In this document: positions 34,907 through 43,941 of the stretch, piece after piece
Numbering within the stretch: the first letter of the stretch is position 1
Layout: each line of letters starts with the position of its first letter
From: a bacterium
GTDB lineage: Bacteria > Bdellovibrionota_C > UBA2361 > RFPC01
Reading direction: 5' to 3'
Assembly (NCBI GenBank): GCA_009926305.1
Contig: RFPC01000010.1
Location: forward strand, 1-46,888
DNA: 46,888 nucleotides
Made by a program: the position numbers and the translations under genes
Notes under the pieces: generated by a model
Seen by the model: the letters and a program-made list of their open reading frames with translations, nothing else
What the model was told of the DNA's origin: nothing
The model's database searches: none

Positions 34907-35347
34907 ATGACAATCAAGGCAACTCTGAAGCAAGAAATGAAAAATGCGATGAAAGTCAAAGAGAAGATGAAGCTTGAAACAGTTCGTGCCCTCTTGAGTG
35001 CGCTTCAGTATGAAGAAATGAGCAAGAAAACCGAGGAGCTTTCCGAAGAACAAGCTTTAGCGGTATTAAAAGCCGAAAGAAAGAAACTCCAAGAGACACG
35101 GGAATTTGCTGAAAAGGCAGGTCGTTCAGAGTCGGTTGCCGAAACAGAGGCACAAATCTCGGTCATCGACCTCTTCCTTCCATCGCAACTCGCAAGAGAC
35201 CAGATAGAAAAAATAATCTCTGATTTCTCAAAGCAAACGCCAGAAGCGAATATGGGAACAATAATGAAGCACCTGCAACAAAAATACAGTGGGCAATACG
35301 ATGGAAAAGTTGCTTCAGAGGTTGCGCGAGAAGTACTTAGTCGATAA
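34907..35347 (+). CDS. yqeY: GatB/YqeY-domain protein
   Basis: This 146-residue protein matches YqeY throughout: LKQEMKNAMKVKEKMKLETVRALLSALQYEE, then the SVAETEAQISVIDLFLPSQL middle and the C-terminal tRNA-binding-like helices (MGTIMKHLQQKYSGQYDGKVASEVAREVL). The family resembles the GatB tail and may bind tRNA, but its role is not fixed. GAGGGATAACGGT precedes the ATG. It lies 32 bases after the DtxR-like gene on the same strand and probably shares its transcript. It stops five bases from the end of the facing DUF6502-like gene. Confidence 0.9.
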   Translation: MTIKATLKQEMKNAMKVKEKMKLETVRALLSALQYEEMSKKTEELSEEQALAVLKAERKKLQETREFAEKAGRSESVAETEAQISVIDLFLPSQLARDQIEKIISDFSKQTPEANMGTIMKHLQQKYSGQYDGKVASEVAREVLSR

Positions 35348-35352
35348 GCCTT

Positions 35353-36258
35353 CTACTTCTTTTTTTCCCCAACAGATTGCCGCGTTTTGACCTTAGGAGT
35401 TCCCTTTGCTTGCTTCCCACTTGCCTCTCCTCCATTCTCTTTCCTTGAGCGTTCTATATAGCCAAGGGCAGAAACAACGACTCGCCCTCCCCCCTCTCCC
35501 TCTTGTTCAGGATTCACATCAAGATCTCGTGCGCTGAGATATCCCCTGACTCGCTCATGAAACTTATCAACTTCTTTTTTTAGCCACTGCTTAATCTCTG
35601 GCAACTGACTCTTCACCAGATTATCGTACTCCGTTCGATAATGAGGATTTCTTGGCTCGTTTCCGAACTCGATATTGTCATGCACGGCATGAAGCAATGT
35701 ATCCATATCCATGCCGGCAAGTTGAAGCCTCCATCGATCCGAATCATCGTCCTTCGAAATTGCGCGTAGCAGCTTAAGCTTGCCTCCTCGCTCCTCGACT
35801 AATTCAAGCCGCTTCAGTTCAAAGAGCACGGTTCCTGGGTTGAGGTGTTGGCTGATTGATGCGACGAGCTGGTAAAACTCACTATTATCGGAATCATATG
35901 TTAACGGTCGAACTCTGCCACTCCCATCACGATACTGCTTGTCTTGTTCCCAACGATTGAGCACTCGAGAGACAAGATTTGCTGAACGACGCTCCGGATC
36001 GACATCTCCTGAGGTAATATTTTTTACATCCACCCGCGAGATCCCGGTAAGAATACTGATTCGACTCGTGTTTATCTTAGAGGTCGTGCGAGCTAACTCT
36101 TCTCTTGCCACTCGCACATAGGCTGCTCGCGCAAGATCCACAAAATGCTGAAAGGGCACCTGTCTTCTTAAGAAAAAACGGGCAATTCCCTCAAGCATCT
36201 TTGAGTACAGGTCGCTTTCTGAACTAGCCTCCGTTTTTTTCCCCAAACCAGCCTCCAA
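35353..36258 (-). CDS. DUF6502-like protein
   Basis: This 301-residue protein is predicted soluble. The middle has an alpha-helical, winged-helix-like region (FQHFVDLARAAYVRVAREEL, INTSRISILTGISRVDVKNI) that fits the DUF6502 pattern of a phage-like or regulatory DNA-binding domain. The C-terminus is Lys-rich (GTPKVKTRQSVGEKKK). The start is at a TTG (36258) without a good ribosome-binding site. The in-frame ATG at 36198 (MLEGIARFF) is an alternative. No enzymatic motif is seen, and the gene is not in an obvious operon. Function is unknown. Confidence 0.75.
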   Translation of the reverse strand: MEAGLGKKTEASSESDLYSKMLEGIARFFLRRQVPFQHFVDLARAAYVRVAREELARTTSKINTSRISILTGISRVDVKNITSGDVDPERRSANLVSRVLNRWEQDKQYRDGSGRVRPLTYDSDNSEFYQLVASISQHLNPGTVLFELKRLELVEERGGKLKLLRAISKDDDSDRWRLQLAGMDMDTLLHAVHDNIEFGNEPRNPHYRTEYDNLVKSQLPEIKQWLKKEVDKFHERVRGYLSARDLDVNPEQEGEGGGRVVVSALGYIERSRKENGGEASGKQAKGTPKVKTRQSVGEKKK

Positions 36259-36492
36259 TGATGCATTTTTATGGCATTTTTAAGATAACGGCAGAAACGG
36301 AATGCCACTAGAGGTCCTCTGGCTGATTTTCTCGTATCTTCGGAACATTAATCGTAGATTCAGGGAGTTAGGAAATCCTTTTTCACTTTTTTCTGCTTTT
36401 ATCACTCTTTTTAGAAGCATCATCGCTGGAACTCCCGATATGAGCTTAGGAAGGAATGGTAGTGCCTATTCGGATTTTTATTCGGGGGTTAC

Positions 36493-36732
36493 ATGAGAAA
36501 AAAGTCTTCATATTACAAATTTCATCGCTCTGCTGGAGCTTCTCTCGTAGAGTATAGCCTACTTATCGCTGTCTTGGCCTCCTTCTCAATCGCCTCAACG
36601 CAATCTCTGGGTTTATCTCTAAAAAACGCCTTCGATGGAGGCACTTCAATGGGAGGGGATTTTAATCCTGCTGCTGCTGGTGGAGTCACCTCCACAGGTA
36701 CTGTAAATGGTGACCACACCACTGGGAAATAA
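36493..36732 (+). CDS. Flp-type (class IVb) pilin, orphan
   Basis: This 79-residue protein starts MRKKSSYYKFHRSAGASLVEYSLLIAVLA: a basic leader, G-A cleavage for a prepilin peptidase, Glu at +5 and a hydrophobic helix, which are the marks of Flp/Tad pilins. The tail is Gly- and Thr-rich (GGVTSTGTVNGDHTTGK). No tad, cpa, rcp or prepilin peptidase gene is in the window. It is a single gene between DUF6502 and the aldo/keto reductase, so it must use assembly genes elsewhere or be a remnant. A pseudopilin is another possibility. Confidence 0.75.
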   Translation: MRKKSSYYKFHRSAGASLVEYSLLIAVLASFSIASTQSLGLSLKNAFDGGTSMGGDFNPAAAGGVTSTGTVNGDHTTGK

Positions 36733-36751
36733 CCCCAGCAGCTAACCAGTA

Positions 36752-37714
36752 TCAAACTGCCCCTCGAGGATGCCAGTTCCAAAGGCTTGGATACAATTGT
36801 GTTAACGGAATAAAGTGCTCACTCTGTTCGGAAAGATAGAGTTCCGTCTGTTGAGAGATCGAATCGCCACCAATCGTGCATGCCTCTAAGAGCTGAGATA
36901 AACGCGAGCAGCCTACGAGCACTGAAGTCACAGGCGGTTGTGCCAGAATCCAGCCAAGTGCAACTTGTGCCATACTAAAACCATCAGTGCCCCGCGCTGC
37001 ATCAGAGAGCGCTGAAAGAAAACTCTTCACCTCAGGGTAGAGCTTATCCTGAAGAAAAATATTCTGCCGGCGTGAGTCTCTCGGCAAATTTTCATTGCTC
37101 TTAAACTTTCCCGTCAAGACCCCCTGACACAGAGGTGAATAGGCAAAAAAAGCTACCTGCTCCGTCTTACACCAAGGAAAGATCTCCTTCTCGGCTCGCC
37201 TCCATAATAGGCTATATGCACCCTGAACAGCCATTATAGGGGAAGCATTCGAGACTTCCGAAAATTCTCTCGGCCCCCAATTGGAAACTCCTATCTCACG
37301 GATTTTCCCCTCGTCACGCAATTTGAGCAGCTCTCCAAGGGTTTCATCCACTGCGGGAGTGCGCGGTGGCCAGTGTTGTTGATAGATATCGATATAATCC
37401 GTGTTAAGATTTTTAAGCGATTGCTCTAAGGAATCTCTCAGACGTTTGGGAGTCGAATCCTTTGGGCCAAACTTCGTAGCGATTATCACGCTCTCTCTCT
37501 TTGCTCCAATTGCCTTCCCGAGTAGACGCTCCGCCTCTCCCTTTCCATATGATGGAGCAGTATCAAATAAGTTAACCCCTCGGTCTATCGCCTCATGCAC
37601 AACCTGCTCATAGGATGCTGCATGAGACGTTTCCCATCCACTCGCTTGCCATCCTCCTAATCCGATACGGCTGACGAAAATATCACTCGTACCGACTCTT
37701 CTCCGTTCAATCAT
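36752..37714 (-). CDS. Aldo/keto reductase
   Basis: This 320-residue (beta/alpha)8-barrel oxidoreductase uses NADPH to reduce aldehydes or ketones. The catalytic tetrad is visible: Asp and Tyr in NLFDTAPSYGKGEAERLLG, Lys in IIATKFGP and His in YQQHWPP. GVSNWGPREF and FAYSPLCQGVLTGKF are family segments. The start MIERRRVGTSDIF at 37714 leaves ten bases to the upstream membrane-protein gene and has a TAAGAG site. A start at 37753 would overlap that gene. The substrate cannot be inferred. It converges on the Flp pilin gene. Confidence 0.88.
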   Translation of the reverse strand: MIERRRVGTSDIFVSRIGLGGWQASGWETSHAASYEQVVHEAIDRGVNLFDTAPSYGKGEAERLLGKAIGAKRESVIIATKFGPKDSTPKRLRDSLEQSLKNLNTDYIDIYQQHWPPRTPAVDETLGELLKLRDEGKIREIGVSNWGPREFSEVSNASPIMAVQGAYSLLWRRAEKEIFPWCKTEQVAFFAYSPLCQGVLTGKFKSNENLPRDSRRQNIFLQDKLYPEVKSFLSALSDAARGTDGFSMAQVALGWILAQPPVTSVLVGCSRLSQLLEACTIGGDSISQQTELYLSEQSEHFIPLTQLYPSLWNWHPRGAV

Positions 37715-37724
37715 ACGACTCTTA

Positions 37725-39944
37725 TTAGCTTTTATTCCAATGTGCTTGCTCAATAAAAACCGAGCTTTCAGATTCAGTGGCGACTTGCACTCGATACGGC
37801 AGCCCTTTCACTCTCGCACCTGGTAAGAACATTTTAAGAGTATGCCATTTTCCATCACGCGGAACGGAAAAAACAAATTTGCCCTCTTGTCCAAAATTAT
37901 GATCAACTTCTTGTAATATAATTTTTTCCGAATCTCGCTGATTCTCAGAATTTTTGGTCAGTTTTACTTTCACTTCGAAGAGAGACACACCCTTACCCAC
38001 AAAAGATGGAACCCGAATGCTCTCTCCTCTTTGGAGCTTCGTCCTTCCCAAGAAGTGAAAAAGAGCAAAGCCCGTATCATCCGCCTCTCTATGGAAAGCA
38101 AGTAACTCGAGCCCGCTGTCTGGCCCAAGAGACTTAACACGAGCCAGCAGAGACAACAGCTCTTCTGCTTGAGAGCGAAGAATTACATATCTCAGATTTG
38201 ATATCTTAGCGAGTGCATGAAGGCTCTCGATATCGGGGAAGCCCTGAGTTCTTCCTGGGAGCTCTTTCATAATCCTTGTTTGCTGTCCACTATATCCATT
38301 AACAGTTCTGATACCTGCATCAAGCGCCCAGTTCATTGCGTTTACATTATAAATAGCAAATTGGTTTCGGCTCTCAGTCGTTGCCTTCCCTTCTTGTACT
38401 TCAGCAATAGGCAAAAAAACTGCCACATCTCCATCACCACCTTTTTCCCTGATCTCAGCTAGGGTGCTTAGAACATTGGGCATGGACTCTCTTTCTACCA
38501 CGGCATAATTCACTACGAGGTTCTCTGTAATACCAATCAAAATGATAAACGCTGCACATAGGATCGAATGTGCCCTCACCGTTCGCATTTGGAGAAAAAA
38601 TGCTACCCCACACCCCGATAGGGCAACCAGCCCAACGACTACAACCACACCTGCCCTTGAAATCGCTCGCAACGCATTCATTCCGGGTATGTAATGATAC
38701 GCTATCTCGAAGAGCCCATATCGATATGCGCCTGTTTCATCGACAGGCCCGAGGGATAAGAATCCGTAAACAAATGTACACAAGAGAAGAAAGCAAATGC
38801 CCACATTAATCAAAGGAGGTGAGGAGTCTTCTGTCGAGAAATTCCGTCTCTGTTGAAGCAAAGACACAAGTCCTACCAATCCAAAAAGGTACATTACCCA
38901 TCGAGAGAGGATTCGCTCCCCATGTGCATCAAGCACAAAAACGCTTATCCCAAAGAACAGAACAAGGAGCATATGGAACAACGCTTTTCTCTGAATAGCG
39001 AAGTAGACTGCTGCAAAGAAAGACAATCCATATACAAGAATACCAGGAAAGAAATGAGCCTCGGCATGGCTCCAAAAACGGGTTTCTCCATACAGCCACG
39101 AAAGTGGTGCTGCGCTAGCATAAGAGAGTCCACTTGCCCGAAAGACAAACATCTCTTTCATGAGTCGAGCACCAAACAGCTCTCTTGTTTCGATATATGG
39201 GAGGAGAAAGGGAATAAGAAGAAGGCCGCTTGGAATAAGTCCCGCCACAAAACGAGCACCAATACGGATAACACCACTGGTTGGCATCAGAAAAAACATC
39301 ATGAGAAAGAAAAGAATTGGGAGCAATGCCAAGAAGATTGCAAAATATACTGTTGTGAGAAAGCAGCTAAGAAGAAGAAGCCCAAAATACATACCCATAG
39401 GAGCTGGATTTCTTAGACTCCTCAATAAAAGTTCAGTACCTAGCGGAATGAAAAATAAAAATTGTAGTTGCGGATGGCCTAATGAGTGCGACAGATAGCC
39501 AAGAGATACTCCTATCATTCCCGCAGCAAGTGCTGCCAGAAACTCCTTTGTAACGAGAAGCACGAGCCGAAACAGCGTATATCCAAGTGCAAGGTGAGCA
39601 AATAAAAGTATGAGGTTATACAGAAGATTCTCAGAGACTCCGAGCTCATAAAACGGCTTTGCTATCAGCGCTGGCAGTATGAAGTTGTCGCTCCACGCTA
39701 AGGGGTGTGAGTAGGGATAGAAAGATTGCAAACCGAAAAAGGGCTCTTCAAAAAGATATCTCAGGTGATGACGAAACAAGTAAATATAGAGGCCTGCATC
39801 TCCACTTGCCCCACCAAGCCAAGAGGAGTCAATAGCTCCGATCGCTTGGGCCCGAAGAGCAAAGATAAGCGCGATAAAAAGCGTTAGAGCGATTCCTGTA
39901 GAACGAAACGGTACTCCATCCGTATATGTGGCGCCACTCCTCAA
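37725..39944 (-). CDS. Large polytopic membrane protein, YfhO/GT-C-like
   Basis: This 739-residue protein has about 11-13 membrane segments, then a C-terminal extracytoplasmic domain (about residue 480 on). The first loop has GASGDAGLYIYLFRHHLRYL and SFYPYSHPLAWSDN: an acidic residue in the first periplasmic loop is the GT-C hallmark, and the wording is typical of membrane glycosyltransferase-like proteins using lipid-linked sugars. It starts at a TTG with a GGAG seven bases before it. No ATG is in frame upstream. It follows the isocitrate dehydrogenase gene after 18 bases on the same strand. Substrate and product are unknown. Confidence 0.7.
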   Translation of the reverse strand: MRSGATYTDGVPFRSTGIALTLFIALIFALRAQAIGAIDSSWLGGASGDAGLYIYLFRHHLRYLFEEPFFGLQSFYPYSHPLAWSDNFILPALIAKPFYELGVSENLLYNLILLFAHLALGYTLFRLVLLVTKEFLAALAAGMIGVSLGYLSHSLGHPQLQFLFFIPLGTELLLRSLRNPAPMGMYFGLLLLSCFLTTVYFAIFLALLPILFFLMMFFLMPTSGVIRIGARFVAGLIPSGLLLIPFLLPYIETRELFGARLMKEMFVFRASGLSYASAAPLSWLYGETRFWSHAEAHFFPGILVYGLSFFAAVYFAIQRKALFHMLLVLFFGISVFVLDAHGERILSRWVMYLFGLVGLVSLLQQRRNFSTEDSSPPLINVGICFLLLCTFVYGFLSLGPVDETGAYRYGLFEIAYHYIPGMNALRAISRAGVVVVVGLVALSGCGVAFFLQMRTVRAHSILCAAFIILIGITENLVVNYAVVERESMPNVLSTLAEIREKGGDGDVAVFLPIAEVQEGKATTESRNQFAIYNVNAMNWALDAGIRTVNGYSGQQTRIMKELPGRTQGFPDIESLHALAKISNLRYVILRSQAEELLSLLARVKSLGPDSGLELLAFHREADDTGFALFHFLGRTKLQRGESIRVPSFVGKGVSLFEVKVKLTKNSENQRDSEKIILQEVDHNFGQEGKFVFSVPRDGKWHTLKMFLPGARVKGLPYRVQVATESESSVFIEQAHWNKS

Positions 39945-39962
39945 ATCGAATCTCCATGCAGA

Positions 39963-41189
39963 CTACTTTCTCTTTTCATGAGCTCGCTGCGCTACTTCAT
40001 CAAGAAACTCTTCTGTTGTAAGGTAACTCTCCCGAGAGGCCTCACTTCCGTGGATACAGATCGCAAGGTCCTTGGTCATTTTCCCCCCTTCTACCGCTTC
40101 GACACAGGCAGTCTCCAGATTCTCTGCAAACTGAATAACCTCGGGAGTATTATCAAACTTCCCTCGATACTTCAGTCCACGAGTCCAGGCATAAATTGAC
40201 GCTATTGAGTTCGTACTCGTCTCTTTTCCTTGTTGATGCTGCCTATAGTGGCGAGTCACGGTTCCGTGAGCCGCTTCGGACTCTACCGTTTTCCCATCTT
40301 CTGTCATGAGCACTGAGGTCATTAATCCAAGCGAGCCAAAACCTTGAGCAACGATATCTGACTGCACATCACCATCATAGTTTTTGCACGCCCATAAATA
40401 TCCACCAGAGCCCTTGATAGCAAACGCAACCATATCATCAATAAGACGATGCTCATACCAGAGTCCGTGCTCTTCAAATTCAGCGCGATAGTGCGTTTCG
40501 TAAATATCATGAAAAATATCCTTGAAGCGCCCATCATAAGCCTTGAGAATGGTATTTTTTGTAGACAAATAAACGGGAACTCCCCTTGCTTTTGCGTACT
40601 CAAAGCAGCTCTTTGCAAAGCTCACAATTGAGTCGTCCAAATTATACATGCCAAGTGCTACACCCGCTGCTGGAAAATCAAATACATTGTACTCAGTTGG
40701 CTCCCCGCCGTCGGCAGGCTCAAACTTCATCGTCAGCTTTCCAGCGCCAGGAACCAAGAAGTCGGTTGCCCTATACTGATCTCCGAATGCATGTCTGGCT
40801 ATGATAATTGGCTCAGCCCAACTCGGCACAAGCCTTGGAACATTTTTACAGACGATTGCTTCTCTAAATACGGTTCCACCGATGATATTTCGGATAGTTC
40901 CATTCGGAGATTTCCACATCTTTTTCAGTCCAAATTCTTCTACTCGAGCCTCATCTGGCGTAATGGTTGCACACTTGATCCCGACACCATGCTCCTTAAT
41001 GGCGTTTGCTGCATCGATAGTAACCTGATCTTCTGTTGCATCTCGATTTTCTATAGAGAGGTCATAATAATGCAGATCAATGTCAAGATAGGGCAGAATA
41101 AGCTTCTCTTTAATCAACGCCCAAATAATTCGGGTCATCTCATCCCCATCAATCTCAACTACCGGGCTCTTTACCGCAATTTTACTCAT
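39963..41189 (-). CDS. icd: NADP+-dependent isocitrate dehydrogenase, eukaryotic-like (IDH1/2) type
   Basis: This 408-residue enzyme belongs to the subtype shared with mitochondrial and cytosolic [25 protein letters not shown] opens it, followed by [28 protein letters not shown] (substrate loop) and [30 protein letters not shown]. The Arg-His of TVTRHYR matches the NADP-specific pair of human IDH1 (R314-H315). The start at 41189 is preferred because GGGAGGC precedes it; a reading to 41222 lacks a site. It makes 2-oxoglutarate and NADPH. With the NAD-type Icd at 2388 the cell has two isocitrate dehydrogenases of different lineages. Confidence 0.94.
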   Translation of the reverse strand: MSKIAVKSPVVEIDGDEMTRIIWALIKEKLILPYLDIDLHYYDLSIENRDATEDQVTIDAANAIKEHGVGIKCATITPDEARVEEFGLKKMWKSPNGTIRNIIGGTVFREAIVCKNVPRLVPSWAEPIIIARHAFGDQYRATDFLVPGAGKLTMKFEPADGGEPTEYNVFDFPAAGVALGMYNLDDSIVSFAKSCFEYAKARGVPVYLSTKNTILKAYDGRFKDIFHDIYETHYRAEFEEHGLWYEHRLIDDMVAFAIKGSGGYLWACKNYDGDVQSDIVAQGFGSLGLMTSVLMTEDGKTVESEAAHGTVTRHYRQHQQGKETSTNSIASIYAWTRGLKYRGKFDNTPEVIQFAENLETACVEAVEGGKMTKDLAICIHGSEASRESYLTTEEFLDEVAQRAHEKRK

Positions 41190-41490
41190 GAACGCCTCCC
41201 TCTCTGGCACAGGTTGGTTCAAATCCTATGAACCACGGGGACTATATCGCTTCAAAGAAATTTTGGGAATTCCCACTTCATGCTCGAAAAGGATTGCCTT
41301 TCAACGCCTGGGCTCCTTTAGGTGCAGAACTCGGGTTTTTCTCCATCTTCTCGTCTGCGGCAAACAGAAAGAGAAAAAACATGCATGAACATCATTTTAG
41401 GGCTTGTAGAAAAGTATGCGCTTCGGTCATCGTGCGAGTTCTGTTTGTATTTAGACACATGGATCGCCAGGAAATACGAAAAAGGAGAAT

Positions 41491-42405
41491 ATGAGCATTA
41501 TCACCGTCGCAAACCTAAAGGGTGGTGTTGGAAAAACTTCACTTGCAATCAATGTTGCATGTGCATTCTCCAAGCGATTCTGCGAAACCTTACTAATCGA
41601 TCTTGATGGTCAAGGAGACGCATCCTATCTTCTTGCCGGTCATCTGAACAAATCAAGCAGCGCGATACGCCCCGCGAACCCTTCACACAGCTTACTAGAA
41701 CGGTTCTCGACGCTCTGTAAGGATCAAATAGTGGAAGTTCGGCCAGGCCTTGATCTCTTACCAGTAACTGCCCTTCGTGACCTGATTCCCGATGGCTCCC
41801 TACAGACTTTGGCTGAACACGGAGAGGTTCTTCCTCGTCTGATAAGAAACCTATCTTATGACTATGACAATATTATCATCGATACTCCTCCGGCATGGAG
41901 CGCCGTTCATGGAGCAACTCTGAGTGCCTCAGACCTTGCCGTAGTACCGATTGATCCAAGTGAGATGAGTGTCCGAGCGGCCATCAGTTTTCTCAATAAA
42001 GCATCGGATACGACTACGGCCTCCGCACTCCTCGTGAGAACTCTGGTAAGTCGTCAGGCTCGTAGTATCACTCGTCAAGCAAAACAAAAACTCGAGCAAA
42101 CATTTCTCGGCCAGTCCTCTGAAGATCACCTAGGCGAAAAGATTCCTCAGCGAGTTCGTCTTAAGGGACTCGCTTCTCAAGTCGAGGACGGCATTGAGAT
42201 ATATCTGTCTCATGCTGCTATTTTTCGCTCTGAAATAGCCCACAAACTCACCTATGAAAAAAAGACCGTCTTTGAGCACAAAGCGGTGTCGCATATTGCT
42301 GAGTCATACATGCAGCTTGCGAGCAACATAGAAAAAGTCGCGGCTCTCCATCAGCCCGAGACTTTAGAGCCGCTAGAAGATATGTTGGACCTTGCATTCG
42401 CGTAG
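41491..42405 (+). CDS. ParA-family ATPase
   Basis: This 304-residue P-loop ATPase of the Walker-type partition family has the deviant Walker A KGGVGKTSLAIN (residues about 10-21) and the A-prime motif LLIDLDGQGDASYLL. The Walker B segment is IIIDTPPAWSAVHG, and AVVPIDPSEMSVRAA follows. Such proteins segregate chromosomes or plasmids or position large complexes. No ParB gene or parS-like repeat lies adjacent, so it may serve positioning of another complex. AAAAAGGAGAAT precedes the ATG. It ends one base from the facing MXAN_5187-like gene. Confidence 0.9.
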   Translation: MSIITVANLKGGVGKTSLAINVACAFSKRFCETLLIDLDGQGDASYLLAGHLNKSSSAIRPANPSHSLLERFSTLCKDQIVEVRPGLDLLPVTALRDLIPDGSLQTLAEHGEVLPRLIRNLSYDYDNIIIDTPPAWSAVHGATLSASDLAVVPIDPSEMSVRAAISFLNKASDTTTASALLVRTLVSRQARSITRQAKQKLEQTFLGQSSEDHLGEKIPQRVRLKGLASQVEDGIEIYLSHAAIFRSEIAHKLTYEKKTVFEHKAVSHIAESYMQLASNIEKVAALHQPETLEPLEDMLDLAFA

Positions 42406-42406
42406 T

Positions 42407-43003
42407 TTAGTCTTCTCGCGCTGTTGCCTTTACGCGCACTTGCCCGTCATTCACAACCACCTTGAATGAGAGTCGCTTGTTCTGATTTTGCTCGCGAAAT
42501 GCCTTTGCTTGTTGCACAATTCGCTCCTGAAACTTCTCATAGTCGAGATTCAGTCGCCTGCCCGCCTGTTGCTCCATTGCATCTTGGTAGGTATCAAATA
42601 GTGCGCGTACGTTTGCTTTTGTTTTTCCTCGTCTGGTTTTTCCTTCGGCAAGATCCTGAGCAATCTTGTCTTTTAGCTCTGCCTTAAAAACATCACGGAA
42701 GTAGGTTCCTTCTTCACGCTCTCGAAGCACTCGTTGCCAATATGTATTATACGTTTGAAACCGCTGTTCAAGCATTCGAAGCTGGTAGTTAAGTTGAGAG
42801 TTCTTAAATGGGGCATTCCGCAGCACTCGAATAGTTCGAGTCATGCTTGCATATAGCTTATCAGGTGGGCGCTTCTGAAGACCCATAAAGTATTGTTCAT
42901 AGTGCACTCGCAACTCATCAAGTTGCTGAATGGCGCGATGAACTTCGCTTCGGATTGAAGCAATTTTATTCGTTTGTTTTTGGCGATCTTGCTCATCACC
43001 CAT
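42407..43003 (-). CDS. MXAN_5187-like coiled-coil protein
   Basis: This 198-residue protein is mostly helical, with many charged residues. HYEQYFMGLQKRPPDKLY, RMLEQRFQTYNTYWQRVLREREEGTY and the C-terminal strand pattern (RLSFKVVVNDGQVRVKATARED) resemble the C-terminal domain of MXAN_5187 from Myxococcus and relatives. I recognise the pattern, but its function is not established. It faces the ParA gene with a one-base gap, so the two are not in one operon. It supports a deltaproteobacterial origin for this part of the contig. Confidence 0.65.
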   Translation of the reverse strand: MGDEQDRQKQTNKIASIRSEVHRAIQQLDELRVHYEQYFMGLQKRPPDKLYASMTRTIRVLRNAPFKNSQLNYQLRMLEQRFQTYNTYWQRVLREREEGTYFRDVFKAELKDKIAQDLAEGKTRRGKTKANVRALFDTYQDAMEQQAGRRLNLDYEKFQERIVQQAKAFREQNQNKRLSFKVVVNDGQVRVKATARED

Positions 43004-43362
43004 AGTTCATCTCGCAGATAAAGAGCATCTGTCGTAGGCGTTTGATGGTCTTGAGACTTAAGTCTCTTTGGCAAATCTCTCTAGAATATCGAACAGCTAT
43101 CGATTTTTATTAAGAAATCAGCGAAAAATTTGGGCCAAGTACGAGCAAATGGCCTCCTCTAAGCAGCAGAAGACACATAAATCAGTAGCATATCTGCTAA
43201 ACCAATAAGAAATTCTTTTAGGTGGGCTCCCCTATTAGAACACACCGTCACTCAGAGACGTCCACGAGTAGAGGCTCTCCGTTCGAGGCTTAAGTCACCA
43301 GTACTCGGAAATCTCATATAACAGAGATAGTTCAAGAAAGACGATGTTTTTGAGGGGTTGGG
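43004..43362. other. Divergent intergenic region, 359 bases
   Basis: No gene or RNA is recognised. The main structure is a perfect 14-bp palindrome, GAGACTTAAGTCTC at 43053-43066, about 50 bases before the MXAN_5187-like start and well placed to act as an operator on that gene. A GAGGGG site lies at the right end, just before the truncated secreted protein. Confidence 0.5.
43053..43066. promoter_or_regulatory. 14-bp perfect palindrome
   Basis: GAGACTTAAGTCTC is self-complementary and lies upstream of the MXAN_5187-like gene, which runs to the left. It could be a repressor operator or simply a short hairpin. No other copy was noticed in the window. Confidence 0.35.
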
Positions 43363-43602
43363 ATGTTTAAAAGTTGTTGTTTCCGCATTATATTCTTCAC
43401 TCTGGTAATTCTTCCGAATCTAGCTCTTACTGAAAGTAAGATAACTCCCACAGGTCCTGGGACGAATATGTGCCTTCGGATCATAATTGATGCAAAGACC
43501 GCCGCCCAGGTTGAGGAAGACGGAAGTACTTTTGTTACTATGCCAGGACCTGATCCGCGATTTGGTGAAACTTCCCGAGAGATGAACGGTGACATTATTG
43601 TT
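43363..43602 (+). CDS. Truncated secreted protein, cut by the junction
   Basis: The reading starts MFKSCCFRIIFFTLVILPNLALTESK with a good signal peptide and a GAGGGG site five bases before the ATG. About 55 residues of a small secreted domain follow (IIIDAKTAAQVEEDGSTFVTMPGPDPRFGETSREMNGDIIVY). The sequence then runs into the reverse complement of a Bacteroidota threonine dehydratase gene near 43600, and the reading frame beyond that is meaningless. The family is not recognised. Confidence 0.55.
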
Positions 43603-43625
43603 TACAGCTTTGATTTTCAACTCAG
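43590..43625. other. Probable chimera junction
   Basis: Two interrupted genes meet here: the plus-strand secreted protein and the minus-strand ilvA. The minus-strand ilvA reading matches threonine dehydratases down to about KIKAV and then stops resembling them. The sequence to the right is AT-richer and Bacteroidota-like; the sequence to the left is not. The exact base cannot be fixed by eye because of a few bases that fit both sides. Confidence 0.75.
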
Positions 43626-43938
43626 GTGCGGTTGCTGGCATTACTATTTCGCAAGGGATTCTCAGTCTCTTGCATGCATTTGCTACTCCTTGTGCATGAT
43701 TGCCTGCACTAGAACAAACAATTCCTTTTTGCCGTTCTTCTTTAGAAAGCCTACAGATGGTGTTGTAGGCGCCTCGTATTTTAAAAGACCGAACCTGCTG
43801 TAAATCTTCTCTTTTAAAAAAAACTTGCGCTTGACATTTTTCGGACAAACGGAGGTTTTTTTGCAAGGGAGATTCTAAGGCTACGCCATCTAAATTTTGG
43901 ACCGCCAAACGGACTCCTTCAAGCGTAGGAAGCGCCAT
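43603..43938 (-). CDS. ilvA: Threonine dehydratase, N-terminal fragment (truncated)
   Basis: About 112 N-terminal residues of biosynthetic threonine deaminase, the first step of isoleucine synthesis, are present. The PLP lysine is in SFKIRGAYN, followed by SSAGNHAQGVANACK (phosphate-binding region). The fragment stops near KIKAV, where the enzyme should continue for roughly 300 more residues. The reading frame happens to stay open to 43420, but that part is not ilvA. It starts four bases after ilvC, the usual Flavobacteriia order. Confidence 0.85.
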
Positions 43939-43941
43939 GGT

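Noticed and set aside
36302-36496. 64-codon open reading frame before the Flp pilin, overlapping its ATG as ATGA
   Set aside because: Its start has no ribosome-binding site, the protein resembles no family, and the overlap is probably chance.
43420-43602. Extension of the ilvA reading frame to 43420
   Set aside because: The extra residues do not resemble threonine dehydratase and lie left of the junction, in the region of the other gene.
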